NCBI GenBank assembly: GCA_021108035.1 | Contig: JAIORQ010000075.1 | Span: 1 to 64,000 of the forward strand | Direction: 5' to 3' | DNA length: 64,000 bases | DNA from: Bacteroidales bacterium | GTDB lineage: Bacteria; Bacteroidota; Bacteroidia; Bacteroidales; JAADGE01 | Shown here: positions 50,884-60,564 of the stretch, piece after piece | Numbering within the stretch: position 1 is the first letter of the stretch | How the letters are laid out: each line of letters opens with the position of its first letter | Position numbers and translations under genes: made by a program | The notes under the pieces: generated by a model | Told to the model about the DNA's origin: nothing | The model's input: only the letters and a program-made list of their open reading frames with translations | Databases searched by the model: none

Positions 50884-51777
50884 TTAAAATTTAACAGAAA
50901 ATCCAATTCCTAATACTTCTTTCAGTTGCCTTGTTTTACTTACATCAATATCATAAATGAGTTGTGTGCTGATATTTGCAGTTATAAATTTGTTAACTTT
51001 CATTGCTAAAAGTACTTCCCAATTTACATCAATTTTATTAAATTCAGGTTCATCTAAATAATTTAAGAAAAAATCTAATTTTGTATTAAAACTAACATTT
51101 TTAAAAATCTCTTTGGAATAAGCTGTTTTTATATAGCCCCCGAATTCATTTCTGATGTTTTTCGTACTGTCAACACCAAAGGCACCTGTGTCTGCAAGTT
51201 TTTGATTGTTAACAAAAGTTGTTTTTGACGTTACCGGAGCAATAAAAACTGATAAATCTTTATTTGGTTTGTAATCAATACCTAATGCAGTAAGCAAATA
51301 CCCCGGTGCCATAAATGAGGATATAACAGTAGAATCATCAGGATATTCAAACCCGTCAGCAAATTGAGTTTTAAAATTAACTAATGCGGCATAATAAATT
51401 TTATCTGTAGCTTTTAATCCGAGTTTAGTTGCAAAATCAAGCTTATCATCTGTTTTTAAATTACTTACATTATCATCTTTCCCTTGTCTTTGAAAGCCGT
51501 ATCCGAGATCAAGAGTATTATCCCAAGTTAAAATATTTTTTTTATAGTTTGCAAATAAACCTCCCAACGCATTAACGGAAAAAGAGTTAATACCTCCTGC
51601 AGCCCAATTTGAAAAACTTGCCTGCCCAAAAGTCAAAGAAAATATTCCCCCTTTTTCCCAACCGTCAGTTGTATCACTGCTTACAGTTTTTAAACCGTCT
51701 TCTTTATCGGTTATTTGAGCAAAGCCGAGGTTGAATGTAAATAAAATAACAGCAATAATTGTGATCTTTTTTTTCAT
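50884..51777 (-). CDS. DUF3078 outer-membrane protein
   Basis: A 297-residue protein with a signal peptide (about 1-21, from MKKKITIIAVI) and the family hallmark GGIFSLTFGQASFSNWAAGG. Alternating beta-strands (LDLGYGFQRQGKDDN, KLDFFLNYLDEPE) end in LGIGFSVKF with a C-terminal aromatic, so it is a barrel in the outer membrane. The start at 51777 is supported by the promoter box at 51815-51822; a longer frame to 51930 would overlap the upstream CDF gene. Function is unknown. Confidence 0.85.
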   Translation of the reverse strand: MKKKITIIAVILFTFNLGFAQITDKEDGLKTVSSDTTDGWEKGGIFSLTFGQASFSNWAAGGINSFSVNALGGLFANYKKNILTWDNTLDLGYGFQRQGKDDNVSNLKTDDKLDFATKLGLKATDKIYYAALVNFKTQFADGFEYPDDSTVISSFMAPGYLLTALGIDYKPNKDLSVFIAPVTSKTTFVNNQKLADTGAFGVDSTKNIRNEFGGYIKTAYSKEIFKNVSFNTKLDFFLNYLDEPEFNKIDVNWEVLLAMKVNKFITANISTQLIYDIDVSKTRQLKEVLGIGFSVKF

Positions 51778-51814
51778 AATAATAATTTTTAGTTTATAAA
51801 TTAATATTAAGATG

Positions 51815-51822
51815 CAAATATA
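51815..51822 (-). promoter_or_regulatory. -7 box (TATATTTG) of the DUF3078 gene
   Basis: On the minus strand TATATTTG lies just after the CDF stop and 37 bases before ATG 51777, which decides the start. Confidence 0.6.
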
Positions 51823-51823
51823 T

Positions 51824-52723
51824 TTAAATATTATCATCTCCCAAATAAACTTTTTCATTATCAGGGTCAATATGGGTTGTAACTGAAATTTGCATTTGTT
51901 TATAGATATCTGTTTCAATTTTTGTTGCAATATTATGTGCTTCAGAAACAGTCATATTTTCAGGAAGACAAATGTGAAAAGAAACCTCTGTATGTCTGCC
52001 GTATTTGTGCATATGAATATGGTGTAACTTAAGATCAAAGCCGGCAGAATTATTTGCCGTATCACTCAATTGTTTGATAAATACGGCATCAGGAGATTCA
52101 CCGAGAACGGCACTTGCGGTTTCTTTTAAAATTGAAAATGCTGTGTGAAGAATAAATAAAGAAATAATAATGCCTAAAATCCCGTCAACAAGAGGGAAAT
52201 AGGGACTTATAAAGATGCCGATTAAAATCAATACTGAAGATACGGCATCGCTTCTGTGATGCCATCCGTCAGCTTTTAATGAGATAAATCCGGTTTTTCT
52301 TGCTGTATAAAAAGCATATTGTGCTGACAATTCTTTTATTATAATTGACACAATAATAATAACAATTGCTAATGTCCCGAACTCTGTTTGTCCGGGATCT
52401 TTCAGGTTTGCTATCGAATCAATTATGAGTTTAACCGCAACAATTACCAATAATATTCCAATTATTAAAGATGTGATAAGTTCAGCCCTTCCATGACCAT
52501 ACGGATGATGTTTATCAGGTGGTTTTGAAGATATTTTTATTCCGACAATTACAGCAATCGAACTGATTGAATCGCTTAGTGAATGCCATGCATCAGATAT
52601 GAGAGCAATCGAACCGGAAACAATGCCTGCCCAATATTTTAAACCGAACAAAACGATGTTAACACTTATTGACAGCCAACCTTCAGAGTATGCTAATTTA
52701 TTTTTATCTTTTGAATCTTTCAA
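51824..52723 (-). CDS. Cation diffusion facilitator (CDF) metal transporter
   Basis: A 299-residue inner-membrane protein with six membrane segments and both metal-site signatures: ISDAWHSLSDS in segment 2 and DGWHHRSDAVSS in segment 5. A cytoplasmic C-terminal domain (about 205-299) with LHHIHMHKYGRHTEVSFHIC, the ferredoxin-like dimer module, follows. It exports zinc, iron or manganese by proton exchange; HD-HD site residues fit zinc or iron best. It is followed by the DUF3078 gene, which has its own promoter. Confidence 0.92.
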   Translation of the reverse strand: MKDSKDKNKLAYSEGWLSISVNIVLFGLKYWAGIVSGSIALISDAWHSLSDSISSIAVIVGIKISSKPPDKHHPYGHGRAELITSLIIGILLVIVAVKLIIDSIANLKDPGQTEFGTLAIVIIIVSIIIKELSAQYAFYTARKTGFISLKADGWHHRSDAVSSVLILIGIFISPYFPLVDGILGIIISLFILHTAFSILKETASAVLGESPDAVFIKQLSDTANNSAGFDLKLHHIHMHKYGRHTEVSFHICLPENMTVSEAHNIATKIETDIYKQMQISVTTHIDPDNEKVYLGDDNI

Positions 52724-52734
52724 TATTAAGAATG

Positions 52735-53886
52735 TTAATTAAAAAATACAACAAACGGAATTATTTTTTGCGGTTTTTCTAAATTATAGTCATCTTCTTT
52801 ATAGTATGTTCTGACCGGGGCAACACCCAAAACTTCTTTTTTTATTCTTAAAGTTATTTCATCTACATACCAATTTTCAATAAAAATAAAAGACTTTATT
52901 TCAGAATAATCCAATTGTCTTTCAAATATATTTACTGTGAATTCTCCGGTTTCAATATTTGGTGAATATATTGAATCAGTAAAAATCCCTATTCTTTTTT
53001 TGCATTTTTCAGTTTCAAGTAACTTTAGTGTATGAAAATCGAAACCTTTTCTTTTTCCGCTGATAACATCATCAATAATCAAATGCTTAAATTTTTCTTT
53101 TGTATGACTTGTCCAGTAGGCACAACCTTGTTTTTCAAGACATTCTTCCAATTGCAAACCTTGTATAATATCATCATTTATTCTGTACATTTCAAGTTCA
53201 ACATTATTAATATAGTATTCATAAGTTACTTTATTAAAGAGTTTCATTCTTTTTACAGAATTTTTCATTTCTTTTTTATTTTTATAAGGTTCAAATACAA
53301 ACCAAGCAACCAACTTATACAAAGGCATTATTTTTCCTAAATCGTCAGGCCTGAAATAATTCCTTACAGGGGAAAATGCTGTAACTTCCTTAAACATCTT
53401 AAATTTATTTTCATCAAATATCCATTTATCATAAAATATAATACCGTTAATTTCATTTGTATCAATTTCATTCTGAATGATTGTTTCCGTAAATTCCTCA
53501 ATATCCTGATCAAAAGTCATAATTGTATCGGTATATTCTCCTAATTGTTTTCTTATATCTTCCGTTGAATATTTTACAGCCGTAAGATTTTTATACAGAT
53601 AGTTTTCATATGGTATATAGTCTTCAAAAACTGCTGTTTCGGGTTTTAACAGATATTCAATTATTAACTTTTTTATATTGATTTTACTTATGTTTTTATT
53701 CTCAAAAAATAGCTTTCTGTAGAAAATACTGTATTCATTTTCGCCTGACGTATAGTGAGAGGAATCAAAAGGAATACGATCATACATAATAAGATCTTCT
53801 TGTATTAACGCATTGTTATTTTGAGCATTAATACTTCCGACAGAAAAAATTAAAATAACAGAGAGAATTATTGGATGTTTTTTCAT
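52735..53886 (-). CDS. GldN/PorN-like secreted protein with duplicated domain
   Basis: A 383-residue protein with a signal peptide (about 1-21). Two halves resemble each other: GIIFYDKWIFDENKFKMFKE followed by VTAFSPVRNYF (about 150-185), and SFIFIENWYVDEITLRIKKE followed by VLGVAPVRTYY (about 335-370). The pattern (W-x-x-D ... x-x-G-x-x-P) is that of GldN/PorN, a ring subunit of the T9SS, in which one such unit per protein is usual. Homology is my judgement by eye. It starts 12 bases after the CDF gene's start region and ends before it on the same strand, so they may be co-transcribed. Confidence 0.5.
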   Translation of the reverse strand: MKKHPIILSVILIFSVGSINAQNNNALIQEDLIMYDRIPFDSSHYTSGENEYSIFYRKLFFENKNISKINIKKLIIEYLLKPETAVFEDYIPYENYLYKNLTAVKYSTEDIRKQLGEYTDTIMTFDQDIEEFTETIIQNEIDTNEINGIIFYDKWIFDENKFKMFKEVTAFSPVRNYFRPDDLGKIMPLYKLVAWFVFEPYKNKKEMKNSVKRMKLFNKVTYEYYINNVELEMYRINDDIIQGLQLEECLEKQGCAYWTSHTKEKFKHLIIDDVISGKRKGFDFHTLKLLETEKCKKRIGIFTDSIYSPNIETGEFTVNIFERQLDYSEIKSFIFIENWYVDEITLRIKKEVLGVAPVRTYYKEDDYNLEKPQKIIPFVVFFN

Positions 53887-53999
53887 TTGTATAAATTTAT
53901 TTAGTTTTTAAAAGTGAAATATAAGACATTTTATATTAAACACACAATATTAAATTTAAAAAAGATATTAATATATTATTATTATTATAAAAAAAGAAT

Positions 54000-54007
54000 T
54001 AACTTTG
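54000..54007 (+). promoter_or_regulatory. -7 box (TAACTTTG) of SiaC-like copy 2
   Basis: TAACTTTG lies 8 bases before ATG 54016, so the message would be nearly leaderless. It rules out the longer frame from 53914. Confidence 0.6.
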
Positions 54008-54015
54008 TTGTTATT

Positions 54016-54393
54016 ATGATAAAAGAAGAAACCAAAAATACACCTTTTATTTATCTTTCTCTCGAAGAATGTAAATTTGAAATAAAAGGAAATTCATATT
54101 CAGAACAGGCTGAAAATGTTTTTATTGATATAATAGAATGGGTTGAAAAGGAGTTACCCAAATTGCAGTGTAAGTTAATTTGTGTCTTTGATCTGTCTGT
54201 AATAAACAGTGTTACTTACAAAAATATTTTAAGTATTTTTAAAACGATTGAAGAAAATATAAAAAAAGGAAAAGAAATTTCAATTGAATGGTATTATGAG
54301 AGTGAAGATGAAGAGAACTATGATTTAGCAAATGATATTAGTGAATTATTTGAAGTTCCGTTCAATATTATTGAAAAACATGATGAAATATAA
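54016..54393 (+). CDS. SiaC-like regulatory phosphoprotein (DUF1987), copy 2
   Basis: A 125-residue protein with the same order of motifs as copy 1: FIYLSLEECKFEIKGNSYSE, FIDIIEWVEKELPKLQCKLI, CVFDLSVINSVTYKNILSIF, ISIEWYYESEDEENYDLAND. The candidate phospho-site is in NSVTYKN. The start is fixed by the -7 box at 54000-54007. It is followed 67 bases later by a hybrid histidine kinase and then a receiver-PP2C gene, so it heads a signalling unit. Phosphorylation by an unseen kinase and dephosphorylation by the PP2C at 56911 is a family-based guess. Confidence 0.82.
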   Translation: MIKEETKNTPFIYLSLEECKFEIKGNSYSEQAENVFIDIIEWVEKELPKLQCKLICVFDLSVINSVTYKNILSIFKTIEENIKKGKEISIEWYYESEDEENYDLANDISELFEVPFNIIEKHDEI

Positions 54394-54460
54394 CAATTGA
54401 AATCAATTAAAAAATAATTGCCTTGTAAAAATCTCAAATAATTGAAATATATTAATTATT

Positions 54461-56833
54461 ATGAAAAACTTCAATTTAGTATCAAAATATATTATTGGCG
54501 GAATTGCTTTTGGTCTGTTATTTCCGTTATTTGCCTTTATCTTTGATCTTCTCTTAAAAGATTTGTCGTTTACTTTATTAAACATTAAGCAATTGCATGT
54601 TATTAACCCGGTGCACTATATAATTGATAGTGCACCAATAGTTATTTCTGTTGTGGCATTTATTGTGGGAAGAAAAATCTATGAAAAAGAAAAAAAATCA
54701 AGATTATTTATTGAAAAACAAATAGTAGAAATTAAGAAAAAAAACAAGGATTTAGCAACCTTAGAAGCAGAATTAGTTCAAAACAGAGATGAACTTTTAG
54801 CTTTAAATGAATTTACAGAACTGCAAAAAAATGAAGCAGAGCAAAAAAACAAAGATTTAGCAACTTTAGAAACAGAATTAAGACAAAACAGAGATGAACT
54901 TTTAGCTTTAAATGAATTTACAGAGCTGCAAAAAAATGAAGCAGAGCAAAAAAATAAAAAATTAACAGCTTTAGAAGCAGAATTAGTTCAAAACAGAGAT
55001 GAACTTTTAGCTTTAAATGAATTTACAGAACTGCAAAAAAATGAAGCAGAGCAAAAAAACAAAGATTTAGCAACTTTAGAAACAGAATTAAGACAAAACA
55101 GAGATGAACTTTTAGCTTTAAATGAATTTACAGAGCTGCAAAAAAATGAAGCAGAGCAAAAAAATAAAAAATTAACAGCTTTAGAAGCAGAATTAGTTCA
55201 AAACAGAGATGAACTTTTAGCTTTAAATGAATTTACAGAACTGCAAAAAAATGAAGCAGAGCAAAAAAACAAAGAATTAACAGCTTTAGAAACAGAATTA
55301 GTACAAAACAGAGATGAACTATTAGCTTTAAATGAATTTACAAAGCTGCAAAAAAATGAAGTAGAGCAAAAAAACAAAGAATTAGCGGAAGTACAAGAAA
55401 ACTTGAAAGATGCTAAAAAAATTGCAGAAGATGCTAATAAAGCGAAAAGCGAATTTCTTGCCAATATGAGCCACGAAATTCGTACACCGCTTAATGCTAT
55501 TGTCGGATTCGGTCAAATTCTGAGAAAAAGAGCTGAGAGACATGAATTGTCCCACAGTTTTAAACAACAAATTGAAAACATTACATTAGCAGGCCGAAAC
55601 CTTTCTGAATTGATAAACAACATATTAGATTTATCGAAAATTGAAGCCGGCAAAATGTCGGTTTTTACAGAACCTATAAATATTAAACAATTATTTCAGG
55701 GAATTTTCCATATAAACAAAGGAAAAGCAGCAGAAAGGGAAATTAATTTTTCTTATAATTTCGATGCTCATATTCCGCAAACAATTGAATCTGATCGCAC
55801 AAAACTGAATCAAATTCTAATGAATCTCGTTGCAAATGCAATAAAATTTACTAACGAAGGTAAAGCTGTGAGAATGACAGCTAAAAAGCAAAATGATTTT
55901 CTGCTGTTTAAAATAATTGATGAAGGAATAGGAATCCGGAAAGATAAACATGCCAATATTTTCGAGGCTTTTGAACAGGCTGATACTTCAATTACCCGAA
56001 GTTTTGGCGGAACAGGTCTCGGTTTAGCAATCACCAAGAAAATGACAGACATTATGGGAGGTGAAATCAGTTTTGAAAGCGAAACAGGTAAAGGAACTAC
56101 TTTTTTCGTGAAAGTTCCTTTGGTGAAATCAGAACTAATCATGGAAGAAAGCAGTATAGATTTCTCGGATGTGAAATTCTCAAAAGATAATGTTGTTGTT
56201 GTTGCAGAAGACAACAAAATGAATCAGGATCTCATTACTGACCTTTTTAAAGAAATTGATTTAACAGCAAATTTTGCCGAAAACGGTTCTGATGCAATAG
56301 AAAAAATTAAAGAATTGAAACCCGATATAATATTAATGGATGTTCATATGCCGATTATGGACGGTAAAGAAGCAACAAAACTCATTCGTAAAATTCCTGA
56401 ATTTGATAAAGTGCCGATTATTGCTTTATCAGCCGATGCCTTTACCGAACAAAAAAAAGAAGCGCTTTCACAAGGTTTTAATTATTACCTTACAAAACCT
56501 ATTGATTTTAGGGAACTTATACCAATATTAGAAAAACATTTAAAAACAGAAAAAAAACTTAAAACTGATGATTCGGAGATTAAAAAACAAGAAATAACGA
56601 ATGAAGTAAAGGAAAAAATTATAAATGAATTGAATAAAATATTAGAAATCCCTTCATATAATTACGAAGAATTTGATGACCAATTTGAAAAAATTACGAG
56701 CATTTGCAAAGCATACAATACGCAAATTCCCGATTTTATAAGAAGAATGGAAGACGCTGTTTTCTCAGAAGAAACCGAACAATTGAAAACTCTTATAGAC
56801 TTGGCTAAAGAAGGATTAAAGGTCAGAGAATGA
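54461..56833 (+). CDS. Hybrid histidine kinase with internal coiled-coil repeats
   Basis: A 790-residue protein: two membrane segments (about 12-33 and 56-70), a long signalling helix (about 75-330), DHp domain with the phospho-His in [19 protein letters not shown], HATPase (N-box [31 protein letters not shown]) and a receiver domain (about 580-700: [42 protein letters not shown]). A C-terminal tail of about 90 residues lacks an obvious HPt histidine. Residues 94-303 hold six copies of a 35-residue unit ([35 protein letters not shown]), exactly five heptads each, so the coiled-coil register is preserved whatever the copy number. There is no periplasmic sensor domain to speak of. Confidence 0.92.
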   Translation: MKNFNLVSKYIIGGIAFGLLFPLFAFIFDLLLKDLSFTLLNIKQLHVINPVHYIIDSAPIVISVVAFIVGRKIYEKEKKSRLFIEKQIVEIKKKNKDLATLEAELVQNRDELLALNEFTELQKNEAEQKNKDLATLETELRQNRDELLALNEFTELQKNEAEQKNKKLTALEAELVQNRDELLALNEFTELQKNEAEQKNKDLATLETELRQNRDELLALNEFTELQKNEAEQKNKKLTALEAELVQNRDELLALNEFTELQKNEAEQKNKELTALETELVQNRDELLALNEFTKLQKNEVEQKNKELAEVQENLKDAKKIAEDANKAKSEFLANMSHEIRTPLNAIVGFGQILRKRAERHELSHSFKQQIENITLAGRNLSELINNILDLSKIEAGKMSVFTEPINIKQLFQGIFHINKGKAAEREINFSYNFDAHIPQTIESDRTKLNQILMNLVANAIKFTNEGKAVRMTAKKQNDFLLFKIIDEGIGIRKDKHANIFEAFEQADTSITRSFGGTGLGLAITKKMTDIMGGEISFESETGKGTTFFVKVPLVKSELIMEESSIDFSDVKFSKDNVVVVAEDNKMNQDLITDLFKEIDLTANFAENGSDAIEKIKELKPDIILMDVHMPIMDGKEATKLIRKIPEFDKVPIIALSADAFTEQKKEALSQGFNYYLTKPIDFRELIPILEKHLKTEKKLKTDDSEIKKQEITNEVKEKIINELNKILEIPSYNYEEFDDQFEKITSICKAYNTQIPDFIRRMEDAVFSEETEQLKTLIDLAKEGLKVRE
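54740..55369 (+). repeat. Six tandem 105-bp repeats inside the histidine kinase gene
   Basis: Units of 105 bp; units 2 and 4 (54845-54949, 55055-55159) are identical, as are units 3 and 5, so 54845-55054 is a perfect 210-bp duplication of 55055-55264. Units 1 and 6 differ slightly, as edge copies usually do. Each unit codes 35 residues. Confidence 0.95.
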
Positions 56834-56910
56834 AATTAAAAGTTTCAAATTTGAAAAAGTTTCAAATTTCAGAATATAATAAATTATCAATACCGGAATA
56901 AATTCACAAG

Positions 56911-58173
56911 ATGGAAAGTAAAATTTTAGTAGTTGACGATGAAAAAACTATTATCCAACATGTGCGAGCATTATTAGATTCTTTCGGTTATAAAAGTGCT
57001 TATGTACACAGGGCACATATTTTAATGAAAAGACTTGAAAGTGAATTGTTTGATTTAATTCTTTTAGATATTAACATGCCCGGAATTGATGGTATTACGG
57101 GACTAAAACAGCTAAAAGAACATCCTGTGTACAAAGATATTCCTGTTATTATGATGACAGGTGACACAAGCGATAAAACTGTGGAAACCTGTTTTATTCA
57201 TGGTGCTGCCGATTATATTACCAAGCCTGTTGAAGAATTGGTTCTGAAAGCAAGAGTGAAATCCGTGATTGAAAAACAGGAATATAACAGAGAAATTCAA
57301 ACGCAATTATCTGAAATTCAAAAGCAAAAAGAAGAGCTGCTTGTTCAAACAGAACTTTTGGAAGAGCAAAAGGAGGACTTATTGGAAAAAAACAAAAATA
57401 TTTCCGATAGTATTAATTATGCTAAAGAAATACAAAAGACCTTATTGCCTTCTGATAATGATTTTCATAAATGTTTTTCTGATGACTACTTTATTTATTA
57501 TCATCCCAAAGGAACCATAGGTGGTGATTTTTATTTCATTAACAAAGTAAATGATACAATTGTATTTGCGGTAGCAGATTGTACCGGTCACGGTGTTCCC
57601 GGAGCATTAATTACCATGTTGGGAATAACTTTCCTTCAAGATATTACAAAAAAAAATATTGTAAATACTACAGGTAAAGTTCTTGAACTTCTCAGAAAAA
57701 GAGTCAAAGATGCCTTTAAATCATACGGCAAAGATATTCAAAACAAAAATGGTATGGACATTGCAGTTTGTGCATTAAATACTAAAACTAATATTATGCA
57801 ATATTCGGGTGCTTTCAGCCCGATGCTTATAATCAGAGATGAAGAATTCTTGGATTATAAGCCCACGAGAAATCCTATTGGCTATTATCCTGTAGAAAAA
57901 GAATTTGAAACACAGGAAATTCAATTGCAAAAAGATGATTATATTTACTTATTTTCTGACGGTTATCAGGATCAAACAGGAGGAGATAAAAATAAAAAAT
58001 TTCTTAAAAGACGATTTTATGATCTTCTTTTAAAGATAAATAAATATCCAATACAAGAACAAAAGGATATTTTGGATAAAATAATGCAAAAATGGAAAGG
58101 AAATAATTCCCAAGTAGATGATATGACAATTATGGGAATAAAATGGAATAATTATACATTTATAAATGATTAA
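56911..58173 (+). CDS. Response regulator with SpoIIE/PP2C phosphatase output
   Basis: A 420-residue cytoplasmic protein: receiver domain (about 1-125: KILVVDDEKTI, LILLDINMPGIDGI, VIMMTGDTSD, YITKPVEELV) with the phospho-Asp in LDINMPG, a coiled-coil linker (about 130-170) and a SpoIIE-type PP2C domain (about 175-415) with GTIGGDFYFINK, VADCTGHGVPGAL, NGMDIAVCAL and FSDGYQDQTGG. It is the RsbU/SiaA-like arrangement. The hybrid kinase gene directly upstream (78-bp gap) is the natural phosphodonor, and the SiaC-like protein two genes upstream is a candidate substrate. Confidence 0.92.
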   Translation: MESKILVVDDEKTIIQHVRALLDSFGYKSAYVHRAHILMKRLESELFDLILLDINMPGIDGITGLKQLKEHPVYKDIPVIMMTGDTSDKTVETCFIHGAADYITKPVEELVLKARVKSVIEKQEYNREIQTQLSEIQKQKEELLVQTELLEEQKEDLLEKNKNISDSINYAKEIQKTLLPSDNDFHKCFSDDYFIYYHPKGTIGGDFYFINKVNDTIVFAVADCTGHGVPGALITMLGITFLQDITKKNIVNTTGKVLELLRKRVKDAFKSYGKDIQNKNGMDIAVCALNTKTNIMQYSGAFSPMLIIRDEEFLDYKPTRNPIGYYPVEKEFETQEIQLQKDDYIYLFSDGYQDQTGGDKNKKFLKRRFYDLLLKINKYPIQEQKDILDKIMQKWKGNNSQVDDMTIMGIKWNNYTFIND

Positions 58174-58229
58174 AGAAAAAATAAATAAATTCAAAACAAG
58201 ATATATTAATAACTGAAAATTTATAAATT

Positions 58230-58469
58230 ATGGAAGGAATATGTCCAAAGACACCTAAGTGTCCACTTTTTAATGACAATTTATTATTGATAAAAAAATC
58301 TTCGGATGTTTATAAAGCATTATATTGTAATTCAGAGGAAAAATACAAACAATGTAAAAGATATATTGTTTCGGAAAAAATAGGTGAATGTGCTGATTTT
58401 GTTATGCCGAACAGCGCGTATACTTTAGAAGAGATAATAGAAAAAATGAAAGAACAAGGTTTGATTTAG
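58230..58469 (+). CDS. Small Cys-rich protein next to the PP2C gene
   Basis: A 79-residue protein with five Cys in the order MEGICPKTPKCPLFN, YKALYCNSEEKYKQCKRY, GECADF. Short proteins with the layout C-x5-C-P-x-F ... YC-x6-8-C-x-RY occur in other bacteria, some near signalling genes; their metal or function is not established to my knowledge. It follows the PP2C gene with 56 bases between on the same strand and probably belongs to the same operon. Confidence 0.7.
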   Translation: MEGICPKTPKCPLFNDNLLLIKKSSDVYKALYCNSEEKYKQCKRYIVSEKIGECADFVMPNSAYTLEEIIEKMKEQGLI

Positions 58470-58600
58470 CAAATGATAAATAAAGTATACTCGGCGTTTC
58501 TTTAGGGTGAAGTTCATAAAAAAGTTTCCGGTATTGTTGAGCTTGTACGGTTTACAAAGAAATTTAATATCGTTTCTTTATGATTCTTTATGGATTCAGA

Positions 58601-58880
58601 TTAAGTTACAAAAGCCGGGTAGTAATATTGTTTTATTTTTTTAAACCATTCGTTAAAATTTATATAAGTTTCTTGAATTGATTTCGAAGTTTCATAAGTA
58701 TTTCTAAACATCATTAAAAGTTCGTGTGTGTGCTGAATATCACGATATTTTTTGAATAGTATATCTGCTCTTTTATTTTGTGATTCTGTCCTGTTCTTTT
58801 TTGTTTTAAACTACATATACCTGCTTCTTTAAATGTTGGTGAAACATATTTTATTCTTGTCCCTTTAGCCCGGAAATACT
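58601..58880 (-). pseudogene. Transposase C-terminal remnant (ISL3-like)
   Basis: In the 666-bp gap between the Cys-rich gene and tnaA, the minus strand reads ESQNKRADILFKKYRDIQHT, then HELLMMFRNTYETSKSIQ and NFNEWFKKIKQYYYPAFVT before a stop at 58601. Another frame just upstream reads AKGTRIKYVSPTFKEAG, so a frameshift separates the pieces. The layout (R-x-x-x-LF-x-x-Y ... Y-L ... W-x-x-x-I) fits the C-terminus of ISL3-type transposases. The family is judged by eye. Nearby GTGTC...GACAC (58910-58930) may be an end of the element. Confidence 0.55.
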
Positions 58881-58972
58881 TTAACAACTGTTTTCCTTAT
58901 GTTGTATGGTAGTGTCTCAAACAGGACACCTGTGTTAAAAAAGTAATACTTGATAAATATCGTAAAAAATTA

Positions 58973-58980
58973 TAAATTTG
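58973..58980 (+). promoter_or_regulatory. -7 box (TAAATTTG) of tnaA
   Basis: TAAATTTG lies 156 bases before the tnaA ATG, giving a leader of about 150 bases that could hold regulation. A 24-codon frame in it (59002-59076) lacks Trp, so it is not TnaC-like. Confidence 0.5.
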
Positions 58981-59135
58981 TAAAATCCAAGTTTCTTAAT
59001 TATGTTTCTTTATAAATATCATATCAGTAAAAAAATGTTGTTTATATGTATTAAAAAACGTGACAGTTTTATTTAATAACTTTCCTCAACGCATTTTAAT
59101 AAATACTTTAATATTTTCATTTAAATTTAATAATT

Positions 59136-60518
59136 ATGTCATTACCATATGCAGAACCCTATAAAATAAAAATGGTAGAACAAATCTATCGAAGTACGCA
59201 AGAAGAGCGTGAACAATGGATTAAAGATGCTGATTATAACTTATTCAACTTGAAAAGTGAACAGGTTTATATTGACTTGTTGACAGATTCCGGAACCGGT
59301 TCCATGTCAGATAAACAATGGTCGGCAATGATGTTGGGTGATGAAAGTTATGCCGGTGCTTCTTCTTATTATAAAATGAAAGATGCGATAAAAAGTATTC
59401 TCGGATTTGATTATTTCTTACCGACTCATCAAGGAAGAGCTGCCGAAAATGTATTATTTTCAGCTATGGTTAAAGAAGGCGATGTTGTTCCGGGTAATTC
59501 CCATTTTGATACTACCAAAGGGCATATTGAATTCAGAAAAGCTAAAGCAATAGATTGTACAATTGATGAAGCTTTTGATACAACTTTAAATTATCCTTTT
59601 AAAGGTAATTTGGATTTGGAGAAATTGGAAGCAGTGCTGAAAGAATATCCAAAGGAAAAGATACCGATGATTATTGTAACAATTACAAATAATTCATCAG
59701 GCGGGCAACCTGTTTCATTGCAAAATATGAAAGATGTTAAAACACTGGCCGATAAATATGATATACCTGTGTTCTATGATTCTGCACGTTTTGCAGAAAA
59801 TGCATATTTTATAAAAATCCGTGAAGAAGCATATAAGCATAAAACAATCAAAGAGATTGTTAAGGAAATGTATAAATATGCCGACGGAATGACAATGAGC
59901 AGTAAAAAGGATGCAATTGTAAATATGGGCGGATTCATCGGCATGAGAAGTGAAGAGTTATTTAAAAAAGCTTCTGTGTATAATATTATGTTTGAAGGTT
60001 ACATTACATACGGAGGAATGTCAGGCAGAGATATGAATGCTTTAGCTCAGGGTTTAGATGAAGGAACAGAATTTGACGTTTTAGAAGCCAGAATAAAACA
60101 AGTAGAATATCTCGGAAATAAATTAATGGAATGTGGTATACCGTTACAGCAACCAATAGGCGGGCATGCCGTATTTGTTGATGCTAAACGTTTTCTGCCG
60201 CAAATAAAGAAAGAAGAGTATATTGCTCAAACTGTTGCTGTTGAGTTGTATATTGTGGGCGGAATACGCGGTGTTGAAATAGGAACAATTTTAGCTGACA
60301 GAGATCCTGAAACTCGTAAAAACCGTTATCCTGAATTAGAATTTGTCAGACTTGCAATTCCGAGAAGAACATATACAAACAGCCATATGGATTATGTTGC
60401 CGCAGTATGCAAAAAAATATTTGATAACAGACATGAAGCTAAACATGGTATGCGAATACTGGAAGAAGCACCGATTATGAGGCATTTTACGGTGAAGTTG
60501 GAGAAAATAAAGAGCTAA
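59136..60518 (+). CDS. tnaA: Tryptophanase
   Basis: A 460-residue PLP enzyme that splits tryptophan into indole, pyruvate and ammonia. Family marks are LLTDSGTGSMSDKQWSAMML, PTHQGRAAENV and the PLP lysine Lys258 in MSSKKDAIVNMGG. The close relative tyrosine phenol-lyase is excluded by two sites: Asp125 in FDTTKGH (Thr in TPL) and Ile382 in GVEIGTI (Arg in TPL). It stands alone behind its own -7 box with a leader of about 150 bases; no tnaB permease is adjacent, but a MATE exporter gene follows after about 46 bases. Indole release is expected. Confidence 0.93.
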   Translation: MSLPYAEPYKIKMVEQIYRSTQEEREQWIKDADYNLFNLKSEQVYIDLLTDSGTGSMSDKQWSAMMLGDESYAGASSYYKMKDAIKSILGFDYFLPTHQGRAAENVLFSAMVKEGDVVPGNSHFDTTKGHIEFRKAKAIDCTIDEAFDTTLNYPFKGNLDLEKLEAVLKEYPKEKIPMIIVTITNNSSGGQPVSLQNMKDVKTLADKYDIPVFYDSARFAENAYFIKIREEAYKHKTIKEIVKEMYKYADGMTMSSKKDAIVNMGGFIGMRSEELFKKASVYNIMFEGYITYGGMSGRDMNALAQGLDEGTEFDVLEARIKQVEYLGNKLMECGIPLQQPIGGHAVFVDAKRFLPQIKKEEYIAQTVAVELYIVGGIRGVEIGTILADRDPETRKNRYPELEFVRLAIPRRTYTNSHMDYVAAVCKKIFDNRHEAKHGMRILEEAPIMRHFTVKLEKIKS

Positions 60519-60564
60519 AATTTTAGAAAGAATAATTAATGAACAAGAAAATTAAGAAGGAATT

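Noticed and set aside
59002-59076. 24-codon frame in the tnaA leader considered as TnaC-like peptide
   Set aside because: It contains no Trp and no Pro at the end, so the known tryptophan-sensing mechanism does not fit.
59136-60518. Tyrosine phenol-lyase as identity of the lyase
   Set aside because: Asp125 and Ile382 are the tryptophanase residues at the two sites that separate the families.
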